From NCBI GenBank assembly GCA_009692155.1, contig SHZW01000008.1, forward strand, positions 1-64,000: 64,000 nt of DNA, in the 5' to 3' direction. The notes under the pieces were generated by a model that saw only the letters and a program-made list of their open reading frames with translations, did not search any database and was not told the DNA's origin. The number at the start of each line of letters is the position of its first letter. Position 1 is the stretch's first letter. The translations under genes and the position numbers were made by a program. The stretch is from Nitrospiraceae bacterium (GTDB lineage Bacteria; Nitrospirota; Nitrospiria; Nitrospirales; Nitrospiraceae). Positions 1 to 8,595 of this stretch are shown piece after piece.

Positions 1-333
1 GTTCATGGGGGAGACGCGCCGCAAGCGGTTGGCCGGTATTACTCGTGCCGTTGCCGCCCTTCCCTCTGCTGCCTTCATGGTTGTCTTATCCGCTATCACA
101 AAGAGCACCCTGAGTTTATGTCCTCCCTGTGCGGCTGCCAGGGCTTCCGAAAGCAATGCCTCATGATGCTCGGTGAGCCATTGGCCGAAAAATTTGTTGG
201 GCACTTCCACCCGGGCCGTCGATCCTTCTATTTCACGAAGCCGGGTCGGCATAAACCACGTTTCAAATATTTGCTTGGGAACCCGACTCTCTATATGCGC
301 TAGAGCTTTATCCCAAACGTTACCGCTTTCCAT
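1..333 (-). CDS. dnaA: Chromosomal replication initiator DnaA, N-terminal part (cut by window edge)
   Basis: DnaA binds DnaA boxes at oriC and opens the duplex. The 111 codons visible match DnaA domain I: the start MESGNVWDKALAHIE, then the aromatic motif FETWFMPTRL and FFGQWLTEHHEALL, followed by a low-complexity linker (domain II). The AAA+ and HTH domains lie beyond the window edge. The ATG at 333 has an AAAGG ribosome site about 8 nt upstream. The gene reads away from the AT-rich, DnaA-box-bearing region next to it, the usual dnaA-oriC arrangement. Confidence 0.93.
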   Translation of the reverse strand, partial: MESGNVWDKALAHIESRVPKQIFETWFMPTRLREIEGSTARVEVPNKFFGQWLTEHHEALLSEALAAAQGGHKLRVLFVIADKTTMKAAEGRAATARVIPANRLRRVSPMN

Positions 334-728
334 ATCCAAGACCTTTCATTATCAACAGACTTATTAACATCTGTGGATAAATTAAATTTTTACGTACCAC
401 TCCATATCGTGTCCAATACTTGTATGGTAATTGATATAGTGTGGTTTATGTCTGTCTACTATTTTATCCGATCCTTATTTACCTGGCTTCTTTTTCGCTC
501 TATCTTTTTCGTCAACGTTTTTTTTATACACAGGATATACAAATTCATTCTGGGTCTCATCAGACATCGTTTCACTTCATTCTACACATCTTCTCTCTTG
601 TTCCCATCCATACTCCATAAGCAAATCAACCCACTATCCACATTTTCACAGCACCTACTCTTATCCCCTCCTACTCCGACTAATTTTCTTTCTCTATATA
701 AATAATCTAGTATTAGGGCTGTGTAAAT
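334..728. other. Putative replication origin (oriC)
   Basis: This gene-free, AT-rich stretch lies between dnaA and the DsrH-like gene. It has a perfect DnaA box TTATCCACA on the minus strand (372-380), TTATACACA on the plus strand (524-532), and near matches CTATCCACA (634-642), ATTTTCACA (642-650) and ATTTACACA (minus, 720-728). An AT-rich run at 680-716 (TATATAAATAATCTAGTATTAG) follows the right-hand boxes and could be the unwinding element. Box sequence and dnaA adjacency are seen directly; origin function is inferred. The 110-codon open frame over this area has no ribosome site and unlikely composition, so I do not call it a gene. Confidence 0.8.
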
Positions 729-980
729 CTACACAACCACCACAGTTTCAGCTTCAAAAATCATGCGCAAGAGGTCCTGGTAGGACACGGAAGGAAACGG
801 CGAAGACAACTTTGGAGATACTACGTCATCTGAAAGGGTAAAAACATTAAGGAAGGGGAGTTTTTGATGTTTCACGCCGTCCTGAACGAGAACCACCGAC
901 ACATCGCTCTTGAATTCGGAATCAGCAGGAAGTAAAAAAACACTCTCCTCGCCCGGAGCCCTACTCACGATATAAAGCAT
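729..980 (-). CDS. DsrH/TusB-like sulfur-relay protein
   Basis: A small protein (about 83 aa from ATG 980; a TTG at 989 is possible). It starts MLYIVSRAPGEE and ends with VSYQDLLRMIFEAETVVVV, matching the DsrH/TusB pattern in which the N-terminus begins a beta strand and a 'YxDLL' helix precedes the last strand. In known systems DsrEFH/TusBCD form a hexamer that passes persulfide sulfur. It is the last of three small minus-strand genes and its stop touches the origin region. Substrate and partner cannot be told from sequence. Confidence 0.6.
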   Translation of the reverse strand: MLYIVSRAPGEESVFLLPADSEFKSDVSVVLVQDGVKHQKLPFLNVFTLSDDVVSPKLSSPFPSVSYQDLLRMIFEAETVVVV

Positions 981-999
981 TTTTTTCAATCAATACACT

Positions 1000-1344
1000 C
1001 TAAAAAACAAGAATTCGCCCAGAACCTGAAATCGTCGATCGTATAGCCTCTTCCGACAGTTCCTTTACGTCGAACTCAGGGTCAAGAGCGAATTGAGCAC
1101 GAGTTCCGAAGGGGACCGAGAAAGGAATCTTTAAATGCTTAAAAGAAGGGAGATATTTTTCCATAATCTCCCCATCAATAATGTCTTCAGGATCTTCCGA
1201 TATCATCAAGGGAGCCTGGCCGAGCAGGATCACCGACAACGGATTTTCCCCCGTACTCAATCCCAGCGCGATCCGGAGTGCCTCCACCGCCCGATGAGAC
1301 TTCTGAGGATCCTCCCGAATGACGACGACCACACTGGGAGGCAT
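1000..1344 (-). CDS. DsrE/DsrF-family sulfur-relay protein
   Basis: A 114-aa protein starting MPPSVVVVIREDPQKSHRAVEALRI, the N-terminal strand-loop-helix of the DsrE/DsrF fold. It has no cysteine, as is common for DsrF/TusC subunits. GAGGG lies 4 nt upstream of the ATG. It begins 21 nt after the stop of the upstream DsrE-like gene and ends in TAG 19 nt before the DsrH-like start, so the three genes look co-transcribed. The subunit assignment (F rather than a second E) rests on order and size. Confidence 0.6.
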   Translation of the reverse strand: MPPSVVVVIREDPQKSHRAVEALRIALGLSTGENPLSVILLGQAPLMISEDPEDIIDGEIMEKYLPSFKHLKIPFSVPFGTRAQFALDPEFDVKELSEEAIRSTISGSGRILVF

Positions 1345-1365
1345 GAACCCTCGGCCTCGCCCAAC

Positions 1366-1686
1366 TCAGTTAAAAGCCATAAAACGGTCGCAGCCATTGA
1401 TCATATTCGACAGGACGACAAGACCGCAGAGAGTTACCCCGGGAGCAAGCTTGTCGGTCGGAACACCATGCTGCTGACACCCATAGGCACACACAAAAAA
1501 TTTTGCTCCGGACCCGGATAATTCAACAAGACGACCATCATTTAAATTTCTCACCCCTTCATCGATCAGGTACAAGTAGACGTCAATATTGGCTTTTATG
1601 GCCTCCTGGCAAAGCCGCGACGCAGTAGTGATATTGGGGTGAGAAGGGGGTGTCGAAAGGAGTAATCCAAGCTTCTTTTTTTCCAT
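1366..1686 (-). CDS. DsrE-family protein with candidate active cysteines
   Basis: A 106-aa protein starting MEKKKLGLLLSTPPSHPN. The segment KFFVCAYGCQQHGV is where DsrE/TusD proteins carry the sulfur-accepting cysteine (usual form VxVCxxxxxxRG); a second cysteine lies three residues on. First gene of the DsrE-F-H trio. The upstream 120 nt to the hisS stop is strongly AT-rich and probably holds the promoter. Start chosen at ATG 1686, directly after an in-frame TTG. The trio is less GC-rich than hisS. Confidence 0.68.
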   Translation of the reverse strand: MEKKKLGLLLSTPPSHPNITTASRLCQEAIKANIDVYLYLIDEGVRNLNDGRLVELSGSGAKFFVCAYGCQQHGVPTDKLAPGVTLCGLVVLSNMINGCDRFMAFN

Positions 1687-1809
1687 CAAAATTCACAGGG
1701 AGAGAGAAAACAAATAATCAAATATAATCAATAACTTACAACGATTCAGGATGGTGCAGAACAGTACTCTTTTCAAGATGAAAAAGTCAACAGAAAAAAT
1801 AGCCATATT

Positions 1810-3069
1810 TTATGCTGTGTTGAGGCGGGTTCGAAGGCCATTTGCCGCGGAAGAGAGAGGGATTTCTACTTGTTCTTTGGTCGTCATATCGCGAACGACA
1901 ACCAGATCTTTTGCCACTTCGTCGTCTCCGATAATGACTGTCAGCGAGGCTCCGAGTCGATCCGCCTGTTTCAGATGTGACTTGAGAGAAGCAGCCCGGT
2001 TGTCTGTATTGGCTTGAATCCCGATCGCCCGCAAATCATAGAGGACTCGCTGCCCGGCCGGCTGACCCTGCAATCCGAACGAAGCCACATAGACCAGTTT
2101 CGACGGGGTCTGGACCGCTGCACCCGGCAGGGCCAACACCGTCCTCTCCAACCCAACCGCAAACCCGACCGCGGGGGTTTTCGGTCCGCCCAGGGTTTCC
2201 ACCAGACCGTCGTACCGTCCTCCGGCGCCGACGGCGTTTTGTGCGCCAAGATGAGTCGTTGTGATTTCGAAGGTTGTCAGCGTGTAGTAGTCCAACCCAC
2301 GCACCAGACGCGGATTGAGCGTGAAGGGAATGGCGAGGGTTCGTAATCCGGCGAGCACGGCATCGAAGTGCCCGCGCGCAGCCGCCGAAAGGTGATCGGT
2401 CAGCTTGGGCGCATGTTCCGTCGCGGCCCGGCACTCCGGCACCTTGCAATCCAGAACGCGCAGAGGGTTCGTGGCCATGCGGCGGAGGCAGTTCTGGCAG
2501 AGTTTTTCCTCGTGCTTCTTTAGAAACTCCAGCAGGACCTCCTTGTACGCCGGGCGGTCGCCGGCTTCACCCAGGCTGTTGATCTCGAGCGTCAGATCGG
2601 GGAGGCCCAGCGTCGAAAAAAACCGCCAGAGCAGCGAGAGCACTTCAATATCCGCTGCCGGCTCCGCGCAGCCGAAGGACTCCACACCGAACTGGTGGAA
2701 TTGCCTCAACCGGCCCGCCTGCGGCCGCTCGTGGCGGAACATGGGGCCGAAATAGTAGAGCTTCTGCGAGGTCGGGGAGGCGCTCAGGTTATGTTCGATG
2801 TAGGCGCGGACCGCGCCGGCCGTCGCTTCGGGCCGGAGCGTGAGTGAGGAGCCGTCCCGGTCCTGGAACGTGTACATTTCCTTCTCGACGATGTCCGTGC
2901 TTGCGCCGATGCTCCGCGCGAAAAGTTCCGTCGTCTCGAAAATCGGGACGCGAATCTCCCGGAAGCCGTAGACCTCGGCCAGGCGGCGGGCCTCGGCTTC
3001 AATGAGCTGCCACCGGCCGACCTCGTCCGGCAGGATGTCCTTCACGCCCTTGATGCCGCGAATCGTCAC
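1810..3069 (-). CDS. hisS: Histidyl-tRNA synthetase
   Basis: Charges tRNA-His. Class II synthetase: N-terminal IRGIKGVKDILPDE, motif 2 region LTLRPEATAG (from residue 76), histidine-specific RGLDYYTLTTFE, motif 3 VGFAVGLER, then a C-terminal anticodon-binding domain. I place the start at GTG 3069 (MTIRGIKGV), giving 419 aa, the usual length, with a CGAGG ribosome site upstream. The open frame continues upstream to 3174, but that extension does not look like HisRS. Divergent from thyX. Confidence 0.93.
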   Translation of the reverse strand: MTIRGIKGVKDILPDEVGRWQLIEAEARRLAEVYGFREIRVPIFETTELFARSIGASTDIVEKEMYTFQDRDGSSLTLRPEATAGAVRAYIEHNLSASPTSQKLYYFGPMFRHERPQAGRLRQFHQFGVESFGCAEPAADIEVLSLLWRFFSTLGLPDLTLEINSLGEAGDRPAYKEVLLEFLKKHEEKLCQNCLRRMATNPLRVLDCKVPECRAATEHAPKLTDHLSAAARGHFDAVLAGLRTLAIPFTLNPRLVRGLDYYTLTTFEITTTHLGAQNAVGAGGRYDGLVETLGGPKTPAVGFAVGLERTVLALPGAAVQTPSKLVYVASFGLQGQPAGQRVLYDLRAIGIQANTDNRAASLKSHLKQADRLGASLTVIIGDDEVAKDLVVVRDMTTKEQVEIPLSSAANGLRTRLNTA

Positions 3070-3138
3070 GTTGTGCCTCGAATGCTCGGCACTATAACGG
3101 CGGGTCTGAGGCAAGTCAACGCGACCGGAGCGGGCGTC

Positions 3139-3167
3139 TTGCACCATCGAAGGGGCGGAGGTATAGT
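3139..3167 (+). promoter_or_regulatory. Sigma-70-type promoter for thyX
   Basis: TTGCAC (3139-3144), 17-nt spacer, TATAGT (3162-3167). It lies upstream of both hisS and thyX start codons and points to thyX, leaving a leader of about 120 nt that contains the inverted repeat at 3204-3268. Confidence 0.55.
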
Positions 3168-3177
3168 GCGCCACGAC

Positions 3178-3285
3178 TGAATTGAGTGACTTGGTGATTG
3201 TGTGATTTGGTGACGTGAGGGGGGAGAGGACGGACAGTGCAATCTTTACTTCGCAATATCACCAAATCGCCAGATCACCCAATGG
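3178..3285. repeat. Short-period inverted repeat (GTGATTTG type)
   Basis: Left half carries degenerate units of about 8-9 nt with core GTGA (GAGTGACTT, GGTGATTG, TGTGATTTG, GTGACGTG). The right half carries the complementary units (ATCACCAAATC, GCCAGATCACCCAAT). A 10-bp perfect stem is GATTTGGTGA (3204-3213) with TCACCAAATC (3259-3268). It sits in the thyX leader just before the start codon, so it could affect translation. Confidence 0.6.
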
Positions 3286-3292
3286 AATAATT

Positions 3293-4774
3293 ATGACTGA
3301 TGGTCCTCAGCGTCGCGTTGTTGCCGTTGCGCCCCTGCCTCCTGAAAAATCAGCCTACGCGCTCGCGCGCTACAGCCGCTCGAAAGATTCCATCGAAGAC
3401 AGTTTGCGGTGGGTCCATGCCCACTCGTCGGAAAAATTCTGGGAACAATTCTACTTTGCTTACGGCCACGCGTCGATCGCCGACCTGGGCCATGTCATCA
3501 TCTGTTTCGAGCATATCTCGGAACTGGCGGCGATCCGACTGGAAGACGAGCCGCTCTGGGACGGGCAGGCCAAGTCCAGCCGGTATCAGAATTTCGGCCC
3601 CAGCGGCTGCCATGTACCGGACGCGATCCGCGGATCCGAAACGGAAGCGAACTATCGAGGCATTCTCAGCAGCCTCTTCGCCTGCTACTCGTTGCTGCAC
3701 GATCCGCTGAAGACGTTCATTGCCGGAAAGAACCCACGGCCGGCCGACATGAAAGAGGCCGACTATGACCGCACGGTCGCCGCGCGCGCCTTCGATGTCA
3801 CGCGGTATCTGCTCCCGCTGGCGGTGCGCACGAACGTCGGCCAGGTCGTCAGCATCCGGACGCTGGAAAAACAGATCACGCGCCTCCTCTCATCGCAACT
3901 GCCGGAGTTGCGAGGCATCGGCGAAGACTTGAAGGAATCCTGCCAGCGCCCGCCGATGAACATTTGGGGCGAACTGTCGGGACAGACCGGTCTAGTTGAT
4001 CCGCTCGCGCCCACGCTGGCCCGCCACGCGAAAGCCAATCCGTATCAGACGGAGGTCTATACCGATCTCGCCAAGCATGCCCGAGAAGTGCTCAGGGGCA
4101 CCGGGTTGGACGCGCCGGGCTCGTGGGGCAGGGAAGAGACGGTCGAACTGATCGACGCACACCATCCGCTTGACGAACTGGCCGCGACGCTCCTCTACCG
4201 GGTGAGCCAGGCGCCCTATCGGAAGATTCTCGCTGTCGTGCAGGAGTGGTCGGAGAAACAGAAACAGGACACGATCGAAACCGGCCTGCGCAAGCGCGGG
4301 CCGCACGACGAGTTGATCAAGGAATTCCGCAGCGGCTACGCGTTCACGTTCGACATTCTGATGGACATCGGCGGATGGCGGGACATGCACCGGCACCGGC
4401 GCTGCCAGCAGGTACAGCAGAATTTCACGACCGCGCACGGCTACGATATCCCACCGGCCCTGGTCGAGGCAGGGCTCGCGAAAGATTATCGGAGCGCGAT
4501 GGATGCCGTGAAGTCGGATATCGAGCAGCTCCGAAGGACCAACCAGGAAGCGGCGCTCTATGCGATTCCCTTCGGCTTCAAAGTCCGCTGCCTCTTTAAA
4601 ATGGATTACGCCGAGGTGGAATATCTCTCAAAGCTGCGCTCCGGCACCAAAGGCCACTGGTCCTACCGGACCGTTGCCTGGCTCATGAAGCAGAAACTCG
4701 CCGAACGCCATCCCTATCTTGCCGAGCAGATCAAAGCGACACCCCCGAACGAGGAAGACAGCCTGACTCGCTGA
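3293..4774 (+). CDS. thyX: Flavin-dependent thymidylate synthase ThyX, double-length form
   Basis: Makes dTMP from dUMP using FAD and methylene-tetrahydrofolate. At 493 aa it is about twice the classical ThyX. The N-terminal half has FYFAYGHASIADLGHV followed by SSRYQNF, a ThyX-like pattern. The C-terminal half has GGWRDMHRHRRCQQVQQNF, corresponding to the RHR signature though divergent after it. I chose ATG 3293 because upstream codons fall in the repeat-rich leader. No thyA is visible in the window. The activity is inferred from family; which half binds which ligand is unknown. Confidence 0.85.
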   Translation: MTDGPQRRVVAVAPLPPEKSAYALARYSRSKDSIEDSLRWVHAHSSEKFWEQFYFAYGHASIADLGHVIICFEHISELAAIRLEDEPLWDGQAKSSRYQNFGPSGCHVPDAIRGSETEANYRGILSSLFACYSLLHDPLKTFIAGKNPRPADMKEADYDRTVAARAFDVTRYLLPLAVRTNVGQVVSIRTLEKQITRLLSSQLPELRGIGEDLKESCQRPPMNIWGELSGQTGLVDPLAPTLARHAKANPYQTEVYTDLAKHAREVLRGTGLDAPGSWGREETVELIDAHHPLDELAATLLYRVSQAPYRKILAVVQEWSEKQKQDTIETGLRKRGPHDELIKEFRSGYAFTFDILMDIGGWRDMHRHRRCQQVQQNFTTAHGYDIPPALVEAGLAKDYRSAMDAVKSDIEQLRRTNQEAALYAIPFGFKVRCLFKMDYAEVEYLSKLRSGTKGHWSYRTVAWLMKQKLAERHPYLAEQIKATPPNEEDSLTR

Positions 4775-4796
4775 CGGCCCGAGAGCAACTGAGGAC

Positions 4797-5837
4797 ATGG
4801 CCGAGCATACCGATCACATCGAACAAGCCATTGTGCGCGGAGACTGGCCGAAGGTCTACCAGGAAGCCTCCGTCTGGTCGCAGGCCCTGGTGCAGGCCGG
4901 GCGCAAGGACCCCCGCGCGGCCTTCGCGCTCAACATCGTCCATCTGATTCGCGGCGAGTTCGCGGCCGCCTGGAAAATCCACGGACAGGCCCTTCAGGAA
5001 CCAGACGACCTCGCAAAGGTCCGTGAGTGGGTCGACGCGCTGGCGGCGAAGCATCCGGACCAGGGTCATGCGCACCTGGTCATGGGGCTGTTTCTTGCGC
5101 AGGCCGGGCAGTCCGAGCAGTCGGTCGAGCATTACAAAAAAGCCATCGCGCTCGCCCCGCAGTCGCCCTATCCGCATTTCTTCCTCGCGCAGATTCACGA
5201 GCGGGCCGAGCGGCCCGAGATGGCGATCAAGGCCTACCGCGAGGCCGTCAAGCTGGACCCGGCCTATGCGCCTGCCCGCACAAACCTGGGCGTGGCCTAT
5301 CAGGAGCAGGGCAGTCTGGAGATGGCGATTCCGCAGTTTCGGGAAGTGATCAAGCTGAATCCCGACGACGCCGTGGCGCATGCCAACCTTGCCTGCGCCC
5401 TGGCCGAACAGGGCAAGCAGGAGCCGGCGTTGAAGGAATATCAGGAAGCGCTCCGGCTGAATCCGAACGATGCCGAGGTCCACTTCGCGCTCGGCGGCAT
5501 CTATGAAACGCGCAACCGGATGGACCTGGCGGTGAAGGAATACGAGGCAGCCACCCAGGCCAATCATGATTTTTCTCCGGCGCATACGGCGCTCGGCTGG
5601 ATCGCCCTCAATAGGGGTCACAAACATGAGGCCATGGAGGCCTTCAACCGCGCGCTGAAGGTCAACACGGAGGACGCCAGCGCCTACTTCGGCGTGGGGC
5701 GGGTCTATGCGGAGCGGGGGAAGAACACCCTGGCCATGGAGAACTTTACGAAGGCGCTCAAGCTCGAGAAGAACGAGTCCAAGAGGAACGCCATCATGAG
5801 CTATCTGCATAGCATCGGCAAAACCTGGGATACATAA
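4797..5837 (+). CDS. Tetratricopeptide-repeat protein
   Basis: 346 aa, no signal peptide, so probably cytoplasmic. From about residue 90 it is built of consecutive 34-residue TPR units with the usual W/L-G-Y-A-F-P pattern (for example AIKAYREAVKLDPAYAPAR, EYQEALRLNPNDAEVHFALG). TPR arrays are protein-binding scaffolds. It starts 22 nt after thyX and may share its transcript. Partner and role are not recognisable. Confidence 0.85.
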   Translation: MAEHTDHIEQAIVRGDWPKVYQEASVWSQALVQAGRKDPRAAFALNIVHLIRGEFAAAWKIHGQALQEPDDLAKVREWVDALAAKHPDQGHAHLVMGLFLAQAGQSEQSVEHYKKAIALAPQSPYPHFFLAQIHERAERPEMAIKAYREAVKLDPAYAPARTNLGVAYQEQGSLEMAIPQFREVIKLNPDDAVAHANLACALAEQGKQEPALKEYQEALRLNPNDAEVHFALGGIYETRNRMDLAVKEYEAATQANHDFSPAHTALGWIALNRGHKHEAMEAFNRALKVNTEDASAYFGVGRVYAERGKNTLAMENFTKALKLEKNESKRNAIMSYLHSIGKTWDT

Positions 5838-5852
5838 CGGACGTGGCCGGTC

Positions 5853-5932
5853 ATCAAGTCTGAAAGTCATAAAGTCCTAAAGTCGTGAGGACAGACTTTA
5901 GGACTTGACGGACTTTCGGACTTTTGACTGGC
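5853..5932. repeat. Short-period inverted repeat (GTCNTAAA, 8-nt units)
   Basis: Left arm: units GTCTGAAA, GTCATAAA, GTCCTAAA, GTC. Right arm: inverted units GACTTTAG, GACTTGAC, GGACTTTC, GGACTTTT, GACT. Perfect 13-bp stem AAGTCCTAAAGTC (5872-5884) with GACTTTAGGACTT (5894-5906), 9-nt loop. Lies between two convergent genes, where it might also end transcription both ways. Confidence 0.8.
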
Positions 5933-5935
5933 TTG

Positions 5936-6211
5936 TTACAGGTTGCGGATGGCGCCTTGCAGGACGGTGACTTGCGTATGCGGATCGCCGTTGGTCTTGA
6001 GTTCGGCGCGGATCTGTTCCTTGAGATAGGAGGAATAGCCGATTTTCTCGACGAGGACATCGAGAAACCGTTCAGCCGGAAGAAGAGCCTGGGCTTTCAA
6101 GGCCTCGAGCGTGTCATCGCTCACCGGCACGTAGGTGCTGCCGATGTGCAGCAAAATGTTGTAGTGACGGTCGGTGCCGATCCGCTCGAACCTTAAACCC
6201 TTTTCGTTCAT
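5936..6211 (-). CDS. Conserved small protein of unknown function
   Basis: 91 aa from ATG 6211, which has a GGGAGA ribosome site 7 nt upstream; the open frame extends a few codons further without one. The sequence (MNEKGLRFERIGTDRHYN, then two helical segments) has no signal or membrane segment and no motif I recognise. It is divergent from the MEKHLA gene and convergent with the TPR gene. Codon use and the good ribosome site support it being real. Confidence 0.6.
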   Translation of the reverse strand: MNEKGLRFERIGTDRHYNILLHIGSTYVPVSDDTLEALKAQALLPAERFLDVLVEKIGYSSYLKEQIRAELKTNGDPHTQVTVLQGAIRNL

Positions 6212-6268
6212 CGCAGGTCTCCCCAAGCGGGCTCATTGTAAGAGAATCCAAACCCCGAACACAAGAGT

Positions 6269-6760
6269 ATGGAAATGGTACGGGATGCCGGGCACGAAGA
6301 GGAGAGGTGGACCGATCCGGCGGTTGTCCGCTGGAGCCAGCTCCTGTTGGACAGTTTTCGGCGCTGGCTGGGGCGGGAGTTGATCGAGCGGAAGGGGAGC
6401 CAGGAGGAGCAAGCCCGGACTCTTTACCATGCCCCGTTCGTGGTCGTGTCGCACGGGATGGAAGCAGACCCCATTCTCAAGTACGGCAATAAGATCGCTC
6501 AGGATCTCTGGGAGATGGACTGGGCGCAGCTTACAAGGACCCCCTCGCGTCTTACGGCCGAGCCGGTGAACCAGGCCGAGCGGGCGCGGATGCTGGCGCA
6601 AGCCCAGGAAAAAGGCTTCATCGACGATTGCAAGGGGGTGCGGATTTCCGGAACGGGGAAGCGGTTTCTCGTCGAGCAGGCGATCGTCTGGAATGTGGTG
6701 GGAGCCGAGGGGGAGCAGATCGGCCAGGCGGCGACGTTCTCACGCTGGAAATTCCTCTGA
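6269..6760 (+). CDS. MEKHLA-domain (PAS-like) protein
   Basis: 163 aa. The segment APFVVVSHGMEADPILKYGNKIAQDLWEMDW, then SRLTAEP, GVRISGTGKRF and VWNVVG...GQAATFSRW follow the MEKHLA domain, a PAS-like sensor domain found alone in bacteria and at the C-terminus of plant HD-ZIP III proteins. Ligand and role are unknown. Start taken at ATG 6269; ATG 6275 is equally possible as no clear ribosome site is present. Confidence 0.78.
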   Translation: MEMVRDAGHEEERWTDPAVVRWSQLLLDSFRRWLGRELIERKGSQEEQARTLYHAPFVVVSHGMEADPILKYGNKIAQDLWEMDWAQLTRTPSRLTAEPVNQAERARMLAQAQEKGFIDDCKGVRISGTGKRFLVEQAIVWNVVGAEGEQIGQAATFSRWKFL

Positions 6761-6807
6761 CCTTGCTTCTTGTGCGCCCGCTGGTGTACCACAGGCCTCG
6801 ATTTCAT

Positions 6808-6897
6808 ACGGTCTTAAAGTCGTAAAGTCCGAAAGTCTTCAAGTCAGCAGACAAACGGGACTTTATGACTTGATGGACTTGAAGACTTTTTGACTCT
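6808..6897. repeat. Short-period inverted repeat (AAAGTC type, 8-nt units)
   Basis: Left arm has four GTC-N5 units; right arm has the inverted GAC units. Perfect 14-bp stem AAAGTCTTCAAGTC (6832-6845) with GACTTGAAGACTTT (6876-6889). The right arm ends 15 nt before the ettA start, so a hairpin here would lie in the ettA leader. Confidence 0.8.
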
Positions 6898-6911
6898 TCA
6901 TAAGGAGCTGA

Positions 6912-8591
6912 ATGGCCACGAACGATAAGCAGGTTATTTTCTCATTGGTCGGTGTCGGCCGGGTCTACCCGCCGAAGAAGCAGGTCCTGCGCGACATCTA
7001 TCTGGGCTTCTACTACGGGGCCAAGATCGGCGTGCTGGGGTTGAACGGATCGGGCAAAAGCTCGCTGCTCAAGATCATCGCCGGCATAGACAAGGACTAT
7101 CTCGGCGAAGTGACGATGTCCAAGGGCTATACGATCGGCCTGCTGGAGCAGGAACCGCAGCTCGACAAGAAGAAAACGGTCAAAGAGATCGTCGAGGAAG
7201 GCCGCAAGGAACTCGTTGGGATACTGAAGGAATACGAAGCGGTCAGCAACAAGCTCGGCGACTGTACGCCGGACGAAATGGAGAAGTTGCTGGAGAAACA
7301 GGGTTCGCTCCAGGAAAAAATCGAGGCGGCCAACGGCTGGGAATTGGAGAACCAGCTTGAATTGGCGATGGACGCGCTACGCTGCCCGCCGCCCGACGCG
7401 AAGATCGATGTCCTCTCCGGCGGCGAGAAGCGGCGTGTCGCCCTGTGCCGCCTGATGATCCAGGAACCGGATATTCTGCTGCTCGACGAGCCGACCAACC
7501 ATCTAGACGCTGAATCGGTCCAGTGGCTTGAGCAGCATCTCCAGCAATATAAAGGTACGGTCATTGCCGTCACCCACGACCGCTATTTTCTCGACAACGC
7601 CGCCGGCTGGATTCTTGAGCTGGATCGCGGCCACGGCATTCCCTTCCAGGGCAACTATTCGTCCTGGCTCCAGCAAAAGCAGGAACGGCTGGCGAAGGAA
7701 GAGAAGGCCGAGGCGAGGAAGGCCAAGACTCTCGAGCGCGAGTTGGAATGGATTCGCATGACGCCGAAGGCCCGTCAGGCCAAGGGCAAGGCCCGCGTCA
7801 CCAAGTATGAGGAACTGCTCGAGCAGAAGGGCGAAAAGGTCGCCGAGGATCTGGAAATCTATATTCCGCCAGGCCCGCGCCTGGGCGACATCGTGGTCGA
7901 AGCCAAGGACCTTACCAAAGCCTATGGCGACAAGCTGCTCTTTGAGAAGCTCAACTTTAATCTTCCGAAGGGCGGCATCGTCGGCGTCATCGGACCCAAC
8001 GGCGCCGGCAAGACCACGTTGTTCAGGATGATCGTCGGCAGGGAGAAACCGGACAGCGGGTCAATCAGAATCGGTGAGACCGTCACGCTCGGCTACGTGG
8101 ACCAGGATCGCACGTTGGACGGGACCAAGACCGTCTTCGAGGTGATATCCGACGGCAAGGACACGATCAAACTGGGCAAGGTCGAGGTCAACGGGCGGGC
8201 TTACTGCTCGCGCTTCAATTTCAGCGGCACGGACCAGCAGAAGAAGGTCAAGGATCTTTCAGGCGGTGAGCGCAACCGCGTCCATCTCGCGCGCATGCTG
8301 AAGGAAGGGGCGAACCTGATTATTCTGGACGAGCCGACCAACGACCTGGACGTGAACACGCTGCGTGCGCTGGAAGAAGGGCTGGAAAAATTCGGCGGCT
8401 GCGCCGTCATCAGCAGCCACGACCGCTGGTTCCTCGACCGCGTCGCCACGCACATCCTGGCCTTCGAGGGCGACAGCAAAGTCGTCTGGTACGAGGGCAA
8501 CTATTCCGACTACGAAGCAGACCGCAAGAAGCGTCTGGGCAAAGACGCTGACCGGCCACACCGGATCCGGTACCGGAAGCTGACGAGGTAG
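6912..8591 (+). CDS. ettA: Energy-dependent translational throttle ABC-F protein EttA
   Basis: Soluble ABC-F ATPase that binds the ribosome E site and gates entry into elongation. Two ABC cassettes: Walker [10 protein letters not shown], signature [12 protein letters not shown], Walker [13 protein letters not shown] in the first; [33 protein letters not shown] in the second, joined by a charged helical linker. No membrane segments. 559 aa is normal for EttA. Start ATG 6912 with AAGGAG 6 nt upstream. A small membrane-protein gene begins 4 nt after its stop. Confidence 0.93.
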   Translation: MATNDKQVIFSLVGVGRVYPPKKQVLRDIYLGFYYGAKIGVLGLNGSGKSSLLKIIAGIDKDYLGEVTMSKGYTIGLLEQEPQLDKKKTVKEIVEEGRKELVGILKEYEAVSNKLGDCTPDEMEKLLEKQGSLQEKIEAANGWELENQLELAMDALRCPPPDAKIDVLSGGEKRRVALCRLMIQEPDILLLDEPTNHLDAESVQWLEQHLQQYKGTVIAVTHDRYFLDNAAGWILELDRGHGIPFQGNYSSWLQQKQERLAKEEKAEARKAKTLERELEWIRMTPKARQAKGKARVTKYEELLEQKGEKVAEDLEIYIPPGPRLGDIVVEAKDLTKAYGDKLLFEKLNFNLPKGGIVGVIGPNGAGKTTLFRMIVGREKPDSGSIRIGETVTLGYVDQDRTLDGTKTVFEVISDGKDTIKLGKVEVNGRAYCSRFNFSGTDQQKKVKDLSGGERNRVHLARMLKEGANLIILDEPTNDLDVNTLRALEEGLEKFGGCAVISSHDRWFLDRVATHILAFEGDSKVVWYEGNYSDYEADRKKRLGKDADRPHRIRYRKLTR

Positions 8592-8595
8592 CAGG

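Noticed and set aside
373-705. 110-codon plus-strand frame over the origin
   Set aside because: AT-rich, no ribosome site, overlaps DnaA boxes; composition reads as non-coding.
3070-3174. N-terminal extension of hisS
   Set aside because: HisRS family sequence begins at MTIRGIKGV; the extension has no conservation features and the GTG has a ribosome site.
4731-5870. 379-codon minus-strand frame opposite the TPR gene
   Set aside because: The plus strand shows regular TPR periodicity; the minus frame is its complement.
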